Under the pieces are notes generated by a model. That model was not told the origin of the DNA. It was given only the letters and a program-made list of their open reading frames with translations, and ran no database searches. Positions 1 through 9,917 of a stretch of 64,000 nt of DNA are shown here, in pieces. The stretch comes from an uncultured Paracoccaceae bacterium (GTDB lineage Bacteria; Pseudomonadota; Alphaproteobacteria; Rhodobacterales; Rhodobacteraceae), in NCBI GenBank assembly GCA_947500135.1, contig CANMQX010000005.1, positions 124,001-188,000 on the forward strand, written 5' to 3'. Position 1 is the stretch's first letter. Each line of letters begins with the position of its first letter. A program made the position numbers and the translations under genes.

Positions 1-835
1 TCAGCCAGTCACCGATCACATCAATGCCCACAAATATCTGACCCTTTTCGCGCAACAGCGGCCCAATACGGGCGCAAATCTCGCGGTCCCGTTTGGTCAG
101 CGCGACCTTCTCGGGCCTGCCCCCCACATGCATATTCGACCGGGTTTCACCCGCGGCTGGCACGCGGTTAATCGCCCCAACAGGTTCGCCGTCCACCAGA
201 ATGACCCGTTTGTCGCCGCTGGACACCGCCGGCAGGAATTTCTGCATGATCAGCGGCTCACGATTGATCCCGCTGAACAATTCATGCAGTGACGCCAGAT
301 TGCTATCACCTTCCCGGAGCTTGAAAACCCCGGCCCCGCCATTGCCATAAAGCGGCTTCAGGATGACATCGCCATGGGTCGCACGAAATCCCTTCAGGGT
401 GTCAAGATCGCGGGCGATCATCGTCGGCGGGGTCAGGTCAGAGAAATCCAGCACCAGCAGTTTTTCAGGATAATTGCGCACCCAGAACGGGTCATTCACC
501 ACCAATGTATCTGGATGCACCATGTCCAGAATATGTGTCGTGGTGATATAACCCATATCAAAAGGCGGGTCCTGGCGCAGCCAGACAACATCCATATCGG
601 CCAGATCAATCACCTGCGGCTCCCCAAGGCGAAAATGATCCCCCTTCACCCGCTGCACGGTCAAAGGCCAGCCATGGGCCGTCACCCGGCCCTGATCATA
701 GGCCAGTTTGTCTGGGGTATAATAATACAGGCTATGGCCACGCGCCTGCGCCTCCTCGGCCAGACGAAATGTGCTATCCGCATCAATATCAATCGGACCA
801 ATCGGATCCATCTGAAAGGCAATCTTCAACGGCAT
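1..835 (-). CDS. gshB: Glutathione synthetase, partial (C-terminus beyond left edge)
   Basis: ATP-grasp ligase that joins gamma-glutamylcysteine and glycine to make glutathione in the cytoplasm. Translation from the ATG at 833-835 begins [20 protein letters not shown], the typical GshB N-terminus, followed by HSLYYYTP and [16 protein letters not shown], the conserved segment of the N-terminal domain. About 278 codons are present of a usual 310-320, so the last part lies outside the window. It is the last gene of a minus-strand run rsmI-yraN-gshB. The spacing of 67 bp from yraN suggests co-transcription. Identification is firm; only the end is missing. Confidence 0.95.
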   Translation of the reverse strand, partial: MPLKIAFQMDPIGPIDIDADSTFRLAEEAQARGHSLYYYTPDKLAYDQGRVTAHGWPLTVQRVKGDHFRLGEPQVIDLADMDVVWLRQDPPFDMGYITTTHILDMVHPDTLVVNDPFWVRNYPEKLLVLDFSDLTPPTMIARDLDTLKGFRATHGDVILKPLYGNGGAGVFKLREGDSNLASLHELFSGINREPLIMQKFLPAVSSGDKRVILVDGEPVGAINRVPAAGETRSNMHVGGRPEKVALTKRDREICARIGPLLREKGQIFVGIDVIGDWL

Positions 836-902
836 CACTGACCTCGCTTTATTCTGTCAGTGCGATACATGGCGCAGCGCCCGCCGACACGCAATGGAAA
901 GG

Positions 903-1259
903 TCAGGCTTCGGTAAAGGCGTTTTCAATCACTTTCACGGCACCCTGACCATCCACCATGGCCAGATCAAAGCGGACATGAGTCAATTGACCACCAGGCT
1001 CATCGGCCAAAAATTCCTGTGCCGCACCACAGATACGGTCCATCTGATGACGGCTCAGCTTTTCCCCAGCCTTTGCAAAACACCGCGCCTTCTTGACTTC
1101 GACAAAAACGACCCCGTCCCCATTACGCATGATCAGATCGATCTCGCCCGCTTGACCGCGCCAGCGACGGGCGGCCAGCTTGTAGTTGCGGCAGATATAA
1201 TCACCTGCCACGATATCCTCGGCCACGCGCCCGGCGTGATACCCAACGGACCCTGTCAT
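903..1259 (-). CDS. YraN/UPF0102 family endonuclease-like protein
   Basis: A 118-residue member of the UPF0102 (YraN) family, which has a restriction-endonuclease-like (Holliday-junction-resolvase-like) fold. The family core is visible: GEIDLIMRNGDGVVFVEVKKA near residues 38-58, containing the E-D...EVK set that forms the predicted metal-binding active site. The ATG overlaps the rsmI stop by four bases, so the two are translationally coupled; this rsmI-yraN pairing is common in bacteria. Its true substrate is not known. Confidence 0.9.
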   Translation of the reverse strand: MTGSVGYHAGRVAEDIVAGDYICRNYKLAARRWRGQAGEIDLIMRNGDGVVFVEVKKARCFAKAGEKLSRHQMDRICGAAQEFLADEPGGQLTHVRFDLAMVDGQGAVKVIENAFTEA

Positions 1260-2116
1260 TCATCATCCCCTAGGCGCAGTGCCATTTGATAGACCTGCCT
1301 GCGGGGCAGGCCCAGCGCGCCCGCGACCACGGTGGCTGCATCCTTGACACGCATTGTTTTCATCGCATCGCGCAAAGCATCCGCAATATCGGTTTCAGCA
1401 ACCTCTGTCGCCCCGGCACGACCAACCAAAACAACCAATTCTCCTTTGACGCGGCGGTCACTGAAAACTGACATCAGATCGGCAAGTGTACCGCGCGATA
1501 CCTCTTCAAATTTCTTCGTCAATTCTCGGCAAACCACGGCCTGCCGGTCAGCACCCAAGATTTCGCTCAAATTTGCTAACATTTCCTCAATACGTTTCGG
1601 GCTTTCGTAAAACACCAACGTGAACGGCAGGTCGCGCAGCTGCGCAATCTCGGTTTCGCGGGCCTGTTTTGTTGCCGGCAAAAAACCAACAAAGGCAAAG
1701 CGATCCGTGGGCAGACCCGACACGGTCAGGGCGGCCAGCACGGCAGAAGCACCCGGCGCGCTGGTGACGGGCAGGTCGCGGGCAATCGCAGCGCGACCCA
1801 GCTCATAGCCGGGATCAGCAATCAATGGGGTGCCCGCCTCCGACACATAAGCCACAGATTTGCCGCCTGCGATCAGATCAACCAACCCGGCAACAGACCC
1901 TTCGCCACTATGGTCATGAAACGCCACCACCTTGCGACCATTCAGCGGAACACCATGAATTTCCATCAGTTTTCGGGCGGTACGGGTGTCCTCGGCCGCG
2001 ATCAAATCAGCGGATGCAAGGATATCGAGCGCGCGCAATGTAATGTCGCGCGCCGACCCGATGGGGGTGGCCACAAAGTATAACCCGGCAGAGAGTGGCT
2101 TGGTGATATGATTCAT
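1256..2116 (-). CDS. rsmI: 16S rRNA (cytidine-1402-2'-O)-methyltransferase RsmI
   Basis: Methylates the 2'-hydroxyl of C1402 in 16S rRNA using SAM. The 286 residues start with LYFVATPIGSARDITLRAL, and carry AAEDTRTARKL (residues about 40-50), VAYVSEAGTPLIADPG (about 88-103) and SGLPTDRFAFVGFLP (about 133-147), all diagnostic of the tetrapyrrole-methylase-fold RsmI family. The C-terminal helix region GLPRRQVYQMAL is the usual RsmI tail. It heads the minus-strand run with yraN and gshB and diverges from the lipoprotein gene at 2217; the 100 bp between them must hold both promoters. Confidence 0.96.
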   Translation of the reverse strand: MNHITKPLSAGLYFVATPIGSARDITLRALDILASADLIAAEDTRTARKLMEIHGVPLNGRKVVAFHDHSGEGSVAGLVDLIAGGKSVAYVSEAGTPLIADPGYELGRAAIARDLPVTSAPGASAVLAALTVSGLPTDRFAFVGFLPATKQARETEIAQLRDLPFTLVFYESPKRIEEMLANLSEILGADRQAVVCRELTKKFEEVSRGTLADLMSVFSDRRVKGELVVLVGRAGATEVAETDIADALRDAMKTMRVKDAATVVAGALGLPRRQVYQMALRLGDDE

Positions 2117-2216
2117 CTCTGGACCCGCGTGCCCCCTGCTTTATGATGTGCCCCAAAATAGCAGCATGGGTCGGGACCTCCGGCACCAGTTGCACGATCA
2201 AGGGGGATATCCTTTT

Positions 2217-3398
2217 ATGTTTGCTCGTTTCCGTCAGGCCCGCAACCCGGGTGCTCGTCTTTTTGCCCTCTTGTCGCTGCTTTGGGTGGCAGCATGTGAT
2301 GTACCACTGGCGCCCGACGCCAATGTGGGACCACAGATTGACACATCTCAAGCGGTGAAGGTGGCTTTACTGGTCCCGCGTGGGTCTGGGGTCGGCAGCG
2401 ATGCATTCATTGCACAAAACCTTGAAAACGCCGCCCGTCTGGCGATTGCCGACCTGCAAGGGGCAGATATCGAATTGCAGGTTTACAGCACCGGGGGCGG
2501 CAACCCTGCACTGGCAGCCAATGCCGCACAACAGGCGGTAAATGACGGGGCGCAGATTATCCTTGGGCCACTTTTTGGTGAGGCGGCCAATGCCGCAGGC
2601 GTTGCCGTGGCCGACCGGAATATCAATGTGCTGGCCTTTTCGAACAACCCCACCATCGCCGGTGGGAACGTCTTTGTGCTGGGGCCAACCTTTGACAACA
2701 CTGCCGATAGGCTCGTGAAATACGCAGGCCGGCAAGGCATCACCCGGTTCATGGTCGCGCATGGCGACGACATTCAGGGCAATGTGGGACGTGACGCAAT
2801 TGCCAGTGCCGCCCGACGCAATGGCGCACAGGTCGTCGCAACCGAAGCTTACCCGCTGTCACAGCAAGGCGTCTCCTCTGCCACGGGGCGGATCGCAGCA
2901 ACCGCACGAGGCAGCGGCGCGGATGCGATCTTCATGACGGCTGGGGTCAATGCGGAGCTGCCTATTCTAGCCACTGCCCTGCCCGAAGCCGGGGTCGATC
3001 AAACGCAAACCCGCTTTATCGGGCTGACCCGTTGGGATGCGGTCCCGCAGGCGGCATCACTTCCGGGGCTACAGGGCGGGCTTTTCGCCATGCCTGATCA
3101 AGGACGCGCAGCCCTTTTCGCCAACCGCTATGCAGCCACCTATGGCGAAAACCCACACCCTCTGGCCGGGCTGGCTTATGACGGGATCGCAGCCATCGGG
3201 GCGCTGGTCGCGGCGGGCAATGAACGGGCTTTGACCAAAGGGGCGCTGACCACATCGCAAGGGTTCCAAGGCACGTCAGGTGTCTTCCGGCTTTTGTCAA
3301 ACGGGCTGAATGAACGGGCACTGGCCGTTGCCACAATTCAAAACAATCAGGTTGTTATCGTTGAACAAGCCCCAAGAAGTTTTGGCGCAGGATTCTGA
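2217..3398 (+). CDS. Penicillin-binding protein activator, LpoA/YraM-like lipoprotein
   Basis: Periplasmic-binding-protein-fold lipoprotein related to the C-terminal domain of LpoA, which activates peptidoglycan synthases from the outer membrane in gammaproteobacteria. I place the start at the ATG at 2217, preceded by AAGGGGGAT, because it gives a clean signal peptide ending in a lipobox VAAC with Cys27. An upstream in-frame ATG at 2148 would add 23 residues before it. The body has KVALLVPRGSGVGSDAFIAQNLENAARL-type leucine-binding-protein features and IILGPLFGEAANAAGVA. 393 residues. Its position next to rsmI and yraN is the usual one for this family. Role in cell-wall synthesis is inferred from the family. 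Confidence 0.85.
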   Translation: MFARFRQARNPGARLFALLSLLWVAACDVPLAPDANVGPQIDTSQAVKVALLVPRGSGVGSDAFIAQNLENAARLAIADLQGADIELQVYSTGGGNPALAANAAQQAVNDGAQIILGPLFGEAANAAGVAVADRNINVLAFSNNPTIAGGNVFVLGPTFDNTADRLVKYAGRQGITRFMVAHGDDIQGNVGRDAIASAARRNGAQVVATEAYPLSQQGVSSATGRIAATARGSGADAIFMTAGVNAELPILATALPEAGVDQTQTRFIGLTRWDAVPQAASLPGLQGGLFAMPDQGRAALFANRYAATYGENPHPLAGLAYDGIAAIGALVAAGNERALTKGALTTSQGFQGTSGVFRLLSNGLNERALAVATIQNNQVVIVEQAPRSFGAGF

Positions 3399-3414
3399 TC
3401 CTGAAACTGCCGCA

Positions 3415-6168
3415 GTGACTGACGCGCCGGACGGGTTGATCTGTCCGGCGTCTGTCATTTTTGACGCCGCAAAAGTGTCAGCTAATATCGCAACTGCGAT
3501 CAGCGCGCTTTCGGTCGAAAAGGATGTGCGCAAGGCCGTTGTCAGCATTCTGTCTTCCGCTCGAAAGGCGGGCCGCGATACCATTGCCGCAGCATTTCGC
3601 GCGCAACCCTTTGCCGCACGCCCCACGACGCGGGCCTATAGCTGGCTGACCGATCAGATCATCAAGCAGGTCCTGTCGGTCGCAACCAACAAACTGCACC
3701 CGCTGCCCAACCCGACGGAGGGCGAAAAGCTGTCTGTCATCGCCGTTGGCGGTTACGGGCGGGGCGAAATGGCGGGGCATTCCGACGTCGATCTGCTGTT
3801 CCTGACCCCTTACAAAATGACCCCATGGGCCGAAAGCGTGATTGAATCCATGCTTTACATGCTGTGGGATCTTAAACTGAAGGTCGGCCATGCCAGTCGA
3901 ACAATCCAGGATTGCATCAGGCTCGCGCGCGAGGATTATACTATTCGCACCACGCTGGTGGAATACCGGCATCTGGCCGGTGACACGGCCCTTGCAAAGA
4001 AATTGGGCAAGCAGCTTTGGACAGATCTGTTTCAATCCACCGCTGCCGATTTTATCGAAGCCAAGCTGGAAGAACGCGGCGAACGGCACCGCAAACAGGG
4101 CGGGCAACGCTATGTCGTCGAACCCAATGTGAAAGAGGGCAAAGGCGGGCTGCGCGACCTGCAATCGCTGTTCTGGATCAGCAAATATGTGAACGGGGTC
4201 AAGGATGCCGCCGATCTGGTGGGGCTTGGGGTGTTCACACAGGATGAATTCGAAACCTTTGTGACCGCCGAGGATTTTTTGTGGGCGGTACGCTGTCATC
4301 TGCACCTGATCGGAGGGCGGGCGGTCGATCAGTTGACCTTTGATATGCAGGTCGAAGTGGCCGATGCGATGGGGTACCGCGATCATGGCGGGCGCCGGGC
4401 GGTAGAACATTTCATGCAGGCCTATTTCCGGCAGGCCACCAATGTGGGCGAACTGACCCGGATCGTGCTGACCGCGTTGGAGGCAAACCACACCAAACCC
4501 GAACCGGTTCTGGTACGGCTACTGGCCAGGCGCAAACGGGCGAAGCCGCCCTATGCGATCAAACAGAACCGGATCACCGTGGCCGATGAAACCGCGTTCT
4601 TTGCGGATAAGCTGAACATGCTGCGGATATTCGAAGAGGCATTGCGCACCGGCACCCTGCTTCACCCCGATGCGATGCGGTTGGTGGCGGCAAATCTGGA
4701 TCTGATTGACGATGAATTGCGCGATGACAAAACCGCGCGGCGCATCTTTCTTGACCTGTTGTTAAAACACGGCAACCCCGAACGGGCGCTACGGCGGATG
4801 AACGAACTTGGGGTACTGGATGCGTTCATCCCCGAATTCAAACCCATCGTCGCAATGATGCAGTTCAACATGTATCACCACTATACGGTCGACGAACATA
4901 CGATCCAATGCATCAGCCATCTGGCCCAGATCGAACGCAAGGAACTGATCGAAGAACTGCCCGTCGCCTCCGGCATTCTGGAACGGGGGGTGAACCGGAA
5001 AGTGCTGTATGTCGCACTCCTGCTGCACGACATCGGCAAAGGGCAGGATGAGGATCACTCGATCCTGGGCGCGCAAATCGCACGTAAGGTCGCACCGCGT
5101 CTTGGGCTGAAGAAAAAGGAATGCGAAACCGTCGAGTGGCTGATCCGCTACCACCTGCTGATGTCGGATGTGGCACAAAAGCGGGATATCTCGGAACCGC
5201 GCACGGTGCGGGGCTTTGCGAATGCCGTCAAATCCGTTGAACGGTTGGACCTACTGACCGTCCTGACCGTCTGCGACATCCGCGGCGTTGGACCTGGCAC
5301 ATGGAATAACTGGAAGGCGGTGTTGATCCGCAACCTTTACAAGGCGACCAAGGACGCGCTGCAAAACGGGATCGAGGATCTGAACCGCGAAAACCGCGAG
5401 GCAGAGGCAAAACGCGCCCTGCGCGAAGCGCTAAGCGATTGGGCGCCCAAGGATATCAAGGCAGAGCTGGGGCGGCATTACGGGCCTTACCTGCAAGGCA
5501 TGCCGCTTTCGGCACAGATCGTCTTTGCCGGGATGCTGCGCGATATTGCCGACGATGAAATCAGCGTGGACCTGATGCCCGACGAAGACCGGGACGCCAC
5601 CCGCGCCTGTTTTGCCATGGTGGATCACCCCGGGCTCTTTAGCCGGATGACCGGCGCGTTGACCCTCGTGGGGGCCAATATCGTGGATGCGCGGACATAC
5701 ACGACCAAGGATGGCTATGCGACAGCGGTGTTCTGGGTGCAGGACAATGATGGCAACCCTTATGAGCAATCACGGCTGACACGCCTGCGGCAAATGATCA
5801 TGAAAACGCTGCGCGGCGAGGTCGTGCCACGAGATGCGTTCATGGAAAAGGAAATCCGCAAACGCGAGCGGGCCTTCAAACTGCCGACCAATATCACCTT
5901 CGATAATGAAGGGTCCGACATTTACACGATTATTGAGGTCGACACCCGCGACCGTCCCGGACTTCTGTTCGATTTGACACGAACACTTGCGAATAATCAC
6001 GTCTATATCGCTTCAGCTGTGATCGCCACATATGGAGAGCAGGTCGTGGATACATTCTATGTCAAGGATATGGTGGGCCTGAAATATCACGCCGACGGCA
6101 AGCGCAAATCGCTGGAACGCAAACTGCGTGACGCAATAAGCCAGGTCGCTGAACGGGCCGGCGCATGA
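3415..6168 (+). CDS. glnD: [Protein-PII] uridylyltransferase/uridylyl-removing enzyme GlnD
   Basis: Bifunctional nitrogen sensor that uridylylates PII when glutamine is low and deuridylylates it when glutamine is high. Visible domains in order: nucleotidyltransferase motif GGYGRGEMAGHSDVD near residue 112, HD phosphohydrolase motif LLHDIGKG near residue 535, and two C-terminal ACT domains (VDHPGLFSRMTGAL near 734, RPGLLFDLTRTL near 845). I favour the GTG at 3415 (917 residues) because it lies after the stop of the upstream gene and gives a short lead before LICPASVIFDA. An ATG at 3310 and a TTG at 3361 in the same frame are alternatives, but 3310 would overlap the upstream gene by 89 bases. 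Confidence 0.95.
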   Translation: MTDAPDGLICPASVIFDAAKVSANIATAISALSVEKDVRKAVVSILSSARKAGRDTIAAAFRAQPFAARPTTRAYSWLTDQIIKQVLSVATNKLHPLPNPTEGEKLSVIAVGGYGRGEMAGHSDVDLLFLTPYKMTPWAESVIESMLYMLWDLKLKVGHASRTIQDCIRLAREDYTIRTTLVEYRHLAGDTALAKKLGKQLWTDLFQSTAADFIEAKLEERGERHRKQGGQRYVVEPNVKEGKGGLRDLQSLFWISKYVNGVKDAADLVGLGVFTQDEFETFVTAEDFLWAVRCHLHLIGGRAVDQLTFDMQVEVADAMGYRDHGGRRAVEHFMQAYFRQATNVGELTRIVLTALEANHTKPEPVLVRLLARRKRAKPPYAIKQNRITVADETAFFADKLNMLRIFEEALRTGTLLHPDAMRLVAANLDLIDDELRDDKTARRIFLDLLLKHGNPERALRRMNELGVLDAFIPEFKPIVAMMQFNMYHHYTVDEHTIQCISHLAQIERKELIEELPVASGILERGVNRKVLYVALLLHDIGKGQDEDHSILGAQIARKVAPRLGLKKKECETVEWLIRYHLLMSDVAQKRDISEPRTVRGFANAVKSVERLDLLTVLTVCDIRGVGPGTWNNWKAVLIRNLYKATKDALQNGIEDLNRENREAEAKRALREALSDWAPKDIKAELGRHYGPYLQGMPLSAQIVFAGMLRDIADDEISVDLMPDEDRDATRACFAMVDHPGLFSRMTGALTLVGANIVDARTYTTKDGYATAVFWVQDNDGNPYEQSRLTRLRQMIMKTLRGEVVPRDAFMEKEIRKRERAFKLPTNITFDNEGSDIYTIIEVDTRDRPGLLFDLTRTLANNHVYIASAVIATYGEQVVDTFYVKDMVGLKYHADGKRKSLERKLRDAISQVAERAGA

Positions 6169-6185
6169 CGGGTTTTGCAACGGGG

Positions 6186-6233
6186 CCAATTTTTTTTGAA
6201 AAAAATTGGGACAAAGTTTTTCAAAAAACTTTG
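6186..6233. repeat. Two back-to-back A/T-rich palindromes between glnD and murJ
   Basis: Two near-perfect inverted repeats lie two bases apart. The first (6186-6209) has arms CCAATTTTTTT and AAAAAAATTGG around a single T-G pair; the second (6212-6233) has arms CAAAGTTTTT and AAAAACTTTG around a C-A centre. Both lie in the 76 bp between the glnD stop and the murJ start and end 11 bases before the murJ ATG. They lack the GC stem plus terminal T-run of an ordinary terminator. They could be a dispersed repeat, a protein-binding site, or RNA hairpins that affect murJ translation. Confidence 0.7.
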
Positions 6234-6244
6234 AGGCCGCGCCG

Positions 6245-7795
6245 ATGAAACCAATCCGCCTCATGGCTGGCTTCTTTACTGTGGGTATCTGGACGCTGCT
6301 CAGCCGGGTATTGGGCTTCGTGCGCGACATTATGATCGCAGCCTTCCTTGGCACAGGCCCGGTGGCAGAGGCGTTTCTTGTCGCCTTTTCCCTTCCCAAC
6401 CTCTTCCGCCGCTTTTTTGCTGAAGGCGCGTTCAACATGGCATTCGTGCCAATGTTCTCCAAAAAACTGGAAGGCGATGACGATGCACACCGCTTCGCGC
6501 AAGACGCCTTTGTCGGGCTGGCGGGGATCCTGACGGTGTTCACGGTGATCGGGGTGATCGCGATGCCGGCATTGGTAACAATGATGGCCAGCGGCTTTCT
6601 TGGCTCCGACAGGTTTGATCTGGCGGTCTATTACGGGCGGATCGCATTTCCCTATATCCTGTTCATCTCGCTCTCTGCGCTGCTGTCGGGGGTGTTGAAC
6701 GCCACCGGGCGTTTTGCGGCCGCCGCTGCAGCACCGGTCCTGCTGAACATCATTTTCGTGGGCGCGCTGCTGATCGGTGCTGTCTTCGGCGACAGCAGCC
6801 AAATAGATATCGGCAGCACGCTGGCCTATGCGGTGCCGGTCGCTGGCATTGCCCAGATGATGCTGGTTTGGATCGCTGCGAAGCGCGCTGGTTTTGCGCT
6901 AATGCCGGGTTGGCCCAAGGTGACACCAGAACTCAAAAGGCTGGCCATCATCGCCGCCCCCGCCGCCCTTGCAGGCGGGGTTGTGCAGATCAACCTGCTG
7001 GTCGGACGGCAGGTGGCTAGTTTCTTTGACGGGGCGGTTGCCTGGCTCAACTATGCCGACCGGCTTTATCAACTGCCTCTTGGGGTGGTCGGTATCGCCA
7101 TCGGCGTCGTCCTTCTACCTGATCTGTCACGCCGTCTGCGCAGCGGGGATGAGACCGGGGGAAAGGACGCGTTCAACCGCGCCTGCGAACTCAGCCTTGC
7201 GCTGACCATCCCTGCGGCTGTGGCGCTGATGGTGATCCCGCTCCCGCTGGTCAGTGTGCTGTATGAACGGGGCGCGTTTGGGGCGGGTGACACCGTGAAC
7301 ACAGCCCTGGCAGTCGCAATCTACGGTCTGGGCCTGCCCGCATTTGTGATGCAAAAGGCGCTACAACCGCTGTTTTTCGCCCGCGAAGACACCAAGCGGC
7401 CGTTCTATTATGCGTTGGTCGCACTGGTGCTGAACGCAGCGCTGGCCATCGGCCTGTCACCCATCATCGGGTTTATCGCCGCCGCCATAGGGACAACGCT
7501 GACCGGCTGGGCAACAGTGTTCCTGCTCTGGAATGGATCGCGGAACATGGGCAACGCGGCGGCGTTCGACACCCGGTTCAAACAACGGCTGGGGCGGATC
7601 ATCATCGCCGCCATCGGCATGGGGGTGATCTTGTGGAGTGCGGGGGTAGCGATGACACCCTTCTTTGGCATGGCCACGATCCGCTATGCCGCGCTGGCAT
7701 TACTGGTCGGGATCGGGATCGGCAGCTATTTCGGGATCGGACAGCTGATTGGAGCATTCAAACTGCGCGAGTTCAAACAAGCACTGCGACGTTAG
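6245..7795 (+). CDS. murJ: Lipid II flippase MurJ
   Basis: Polytopic MOP-superfamily protein that moves lipid II across the inner membrane for peptidoglycan synthesis. 516 residues from the ATG at 6245; the N-terminus MKPIRLMAGFFTVGIWTLLS followed by RVLGFVRDIMIAAFLGTG and the FFAEGAFNMAFVP segment are hallmark MurJ/MviN sequence. An in-frame upstream ATG at 6206 would run through the A/T palindrome and is unlikely. The rest shows about 14 hydrophobic segments, including GRQVASFFDGAVAWLNYADR-like core residues. It follows glnD in the same direction, and its stop overlaps the convergent rhomboid-like gene by four bases. Confidence 0.96.
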   Translation: MKPIRLMAGFFTVGIWTLLSRVLGFVRDIMIAAFLGTGPVAEAFLVAFSLPNLFRRFFAEGAFNMAFVPMFSKKLEGDDDAHRFAQDAFVGLAGILTVFTVIGVIAMPALVTMMASGFLGSDRFDLAVYYGRIAFPYILFISLSALLSGVLNATGRFAAAAAAPVLLNIIFVGALLIGAVFGDSSQIDIGSTLAYAVPVAGIAQMMLVWIAAKRAGFALMPGWPKVTPELKRLAIIAAPAALAGGVVQINLLVGRQVASFFDGAVAWLNYADRLYQLPLGVVGIAIGVVLLPDLSRRLRSGDETGGKDAFNRACELSLALTIPAAVALMVIPLPLVSVLYERGAFGAGDTVNTALAVAIYGLGLPAFVMQKALQPLFFAREDTKRPFYYALVALVLNAALAIGLSPIIGFIAAAIGTTLTGWATVFLLWNGSRNMGNAAAFDTRFKQRLGRIIIAAIGMGVILWSAGVAMTPFFGMATIRYAALALLVGIGIGSYFGIGQLIGAFKLREFKQALRR

Positions 7796-8472
7796 GCGCG
7801 CTGGCGCATCCGGGCCAGAAACGCCGCCCAACCACCGGGCGCCAGTAACACCGAAATACCAAAACCCGCAAAAAACCCGGCCAGCTCCGCAATCCATGTC
7901 GGAACAACGCCAAAGAACAGACCATAGATCAGTTGGATCAGCAGCAGGACACCGATCAGACGAAAGGCCAGCAACTGGTTCTCTCCAGCCTGCGAAAGAC
8001 GCAGCCATAACGCATAGGTATAGGCCCCAATCAGCCCGTAGACCGGCGGAAAACCACCAAACAGCGGATAGGTCCCACTGGACAGCAACACATAGGCAAC
8101 CGCCCCGCAAATCGCCGAAAACAGATAGACCACCAGAACTTTCAGGCCGCCGTAATACTCGCCCACAAACTTGCCCAAGGCGAGGGTCAGGGCGGCACAA
8201 AACGCCACCTGCGTCAGGGCGCCGTTCACAAACGGATAGGTCACAAACCGCTTCAACATATCAACGGAATAATCACCGCGTTCAAACACCTGCTCAAACA
8301 CCCGACCTGAAAAGCCATATTCGCGGACAGCTTCCAACCGCCAACCCACGCCTTGCGGACCGCCCACAATGCCCTGATTTGCCAATTGCAAAACCAGTTC
8401 GATCCCCACAATCACTAGGGTCAGCAGGATGACAATTGGCGGGATCACATTGACCGGGCTTTCGGGTTTCAT
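7792..8472 (-). CDS. Rhomboid-family membrane protein lacking catalytic residues
   Basis: A 226-residue polytopic membrane protein with rhomboid-like layout: an N-terminal segment [19 protein letters not shown], a long periplasmic loop (about 45-95), and at least five further hydrophobic segments. The place where active rhomboids have GxSG reads [12 protein letters not shown], with no serine, and the last segment reads [13 protein letters not shown], with Glu or Ala where the catalytic His should be. The HxxxN motif of TM2 is also absent. It is therefore a candidate pseudoprotease. The start at 8472 ([12 protein letters not shown]) is chosen because the longer reading adds non-hydrophobic sequence overlapping the trpS upstream region. 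It diverges from trpS. Confidence 0.75.
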   Translation of the reverse strand: MKPESPVNVIPPIVILLTLVIVGIELVLQLANQGIVGGPQGVGWRLEAVREYGFSGRVFEQVFERGDYSVDMLKRFVTYPFVNGALTQVAFCAALTLALGKFVGEYYGGLKVLVVYLFSAICGAVAYVLLSSGTYPLFGGFPPVYGLIGAYTYALWLRLSQAGENQLLAFRLIGVLLLIQLIYGLFFGVVPTWIAELAGFFAGFGISVLLAPGGWAAFLARMRQRA

Positions 8473-8573
8473 CGGCGCACCTTTGCGGGCTGTTGAAGTT
8501 GACGGGCCTGTCTGGCATGGGTATGCGACGCCTGCCCCGAAATCCAGCCCCCAAGGCCAAACCGGACACTGAT

Positions 8574-9590
8574 ATGAGCGATACGACATTCACCCCCCGC
8601 GTCTTTTCAGGGATCAAACCCTCCGGCGGATTGCAACTTGGCAATTATCTGGGCGCGATCAAGCGGTTCGTGGGCATGCAAGGGCAGATGGAAACCGTCT
8701 ATTGCGTGGTCGATCTGCACGCGATCACGGTCTGGCAGGACCCCAAGGAACTGGCCAATGGCACCCGCGAGGTCGCTGCCGGTTACCTTGCTGCGGGCCT
8801 CGACCCGACAAAATCTATTCTCTTCAATCAATCCCAGGTTTCTGCCCATGCAGAGCTTGGCTGGATTTTCAATTGCGTCGCCCGGGTCGGCTGGATGAAC
8901 CGGATGACCCAGTTCAAGGACAAGGCCGGGTCGAACGCCGAAAAGGTCTCGCTCGGGCTTTACGCCTACCCGTCGCTGATGGCCGCTGACATCCTGCTTT
9001 ATCATGCGACCCACGTCCCAGTGGGCGAGGATCAGAAACAGCATGTCGAACTGACGCGCGACATCGCCAACAAGTTCAACCATGATTTCGGGGTTGATTT
9101 CTTCCCTGTAACAGAACCGATCATCGACGGCCCAGCAACACGGGTGATGAACCTGCGCGACGGTACCAAAAAGATGTCGAAATCCGGCGAAAGCGATATG
9201 GAACGGATTAACATGACCGACGATGCCGACACCATCGTCAAGAAATTCAAAAAGGCCAAGACAGACCCAGCAGCGCTGCCCGAAACGCTGGACGGGCTGG
9301 CCGACCGGCCCGAGGCGCGCAACCTTGTCGATATCTACGCGGCCCTCAGTGACAGCACGCCAGAGGCAGTGATCACTGAATATGCAGGTGCAGGCTGGGG
9401 CAAATTCAAACCAGCGCTGGCCGATCTGGCGGTCGCCAAACTGGCGCCGATCTCGGAAGAAATGGCGCGGCTCATGGACGACCCCGCCGAAATCGATCGC
9501 ATCCTTGCCGATGGGTCTGAACGGGCACGGGCCATAGCGGAGCCGATCCTGCAACGAACCTACGACATCGTTGGGCTTTTGCGTAGCTAA
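8574..9590 (+). CDS. trpS: Tryptophanyl-tRNA synthetase
   Basis: Class I aminoacyl-tRNA synthetase charging tRNA-Trp. From the ATG at 8574 the protein is 338 residues, the normal bacterial length. It starts [20 protein letters not shown] (the HIGH-equivalent region, residues 9-28) and has the KMSKS loop as KKMSKSGES near residue 199. Between them are VDLHAIT and [30 protein letters not shown], which form the tryptophan-specific pocket. It reads away from the rhomboid-like gene with 101 bp between them. A 10-bp hairpin lies just after the stop. Confidence 0.97.
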   Translation: MSDTTFTPRVFSGIKPSGGLQLGNYLGAIKRFVGMQGQMETVYCVVDLHAITVWQDPKELANGTREVAAGYLAAGLDPTKSILFNQSQVSAHAELGWIFNCVARVGWMNRMTQFKDKAGSNAEKVSLGLYAYPSLMAADILLYHATHVPVGEDQKQHVELTRDIANKFNHDFGVDFFPVTEPIIDGPATRVMNLRDGTKKMSKSGESDMERINMTDDADTIVKKFKKAKTDPAALPETLDGLADRPEARNLVDIYAALSDSTPEAVITEYAGAGWGKFKPALADLAVAKLAPISEEMARLMDDPAEIDRILADGSERARAIAEPILQRTYDIVGLLRS

Positions 9591-9610
9591 AGCGGCGCAA
9601 ACCAGTTGGC

Positions 9611-9636
9611 CCTCATCACGATTTTGCGTGATGGGG
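9611..9636 (+). terminator. Hairpin downstream of trpS
   Basis: CCTCATCACG and CGTGATGGGG form a 10-bp stem with one G-T wobble around the loop ATTTTG, 20 bases after the trpS stop. There is no clear T-run on the plus side, so factor-independent termination is possible but not shown. Confidence 0.4.
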
Positions 9637-9752
9637 CGGGTGTTTCAACACCAAATCAAATACTGGCGTTTGGGTAACTTGCTGCTGGGTCGAAACGTCC
9701 CGGAGGCATCACCGGTTGATGCGCAGCGCTTTGGGCCACCTACAAATATTGG

Positions 9753-9917
9753 TTATTTGCGGCGGTCATACTCATAGGCCACCAATGCACCGCAGACAGC
9801 CATAGCAAGCGATATGCCGATGCCAACGCCGCCGATGGCGCTTCCGAATGACAGCCAGCCAACAATTGCGCCAAATGCCAAACCTAAGAAACCACCGGTC
9901 AAGATACTGTTTGTCAT
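9753..9917 (-). CDS. Small glycine-rich membrane protein
   Basis: A 54-residue protein, MTNSILTGGFLGLAFGAIVG onward, with two hydrophobic stretches rich in Gly (glycine-zipper-like spacing) and a charged tail YEYDRRK. The start at 9917 is chosen because GAGGATGGAA sits just upstream on the minus strand; a longer reading would add a Cys-rich, poorly conserved-looking lead. No function can be assigned. It stands alone between trpS and the dioxygenase gene, which reads away from it. Confidence 0.6.
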   Translation of the reverse strand: MTNSILTGGFLGLAFGAIVGWLSFGSAIGGVGIGISLAMAVCGALVAYEYDRRK

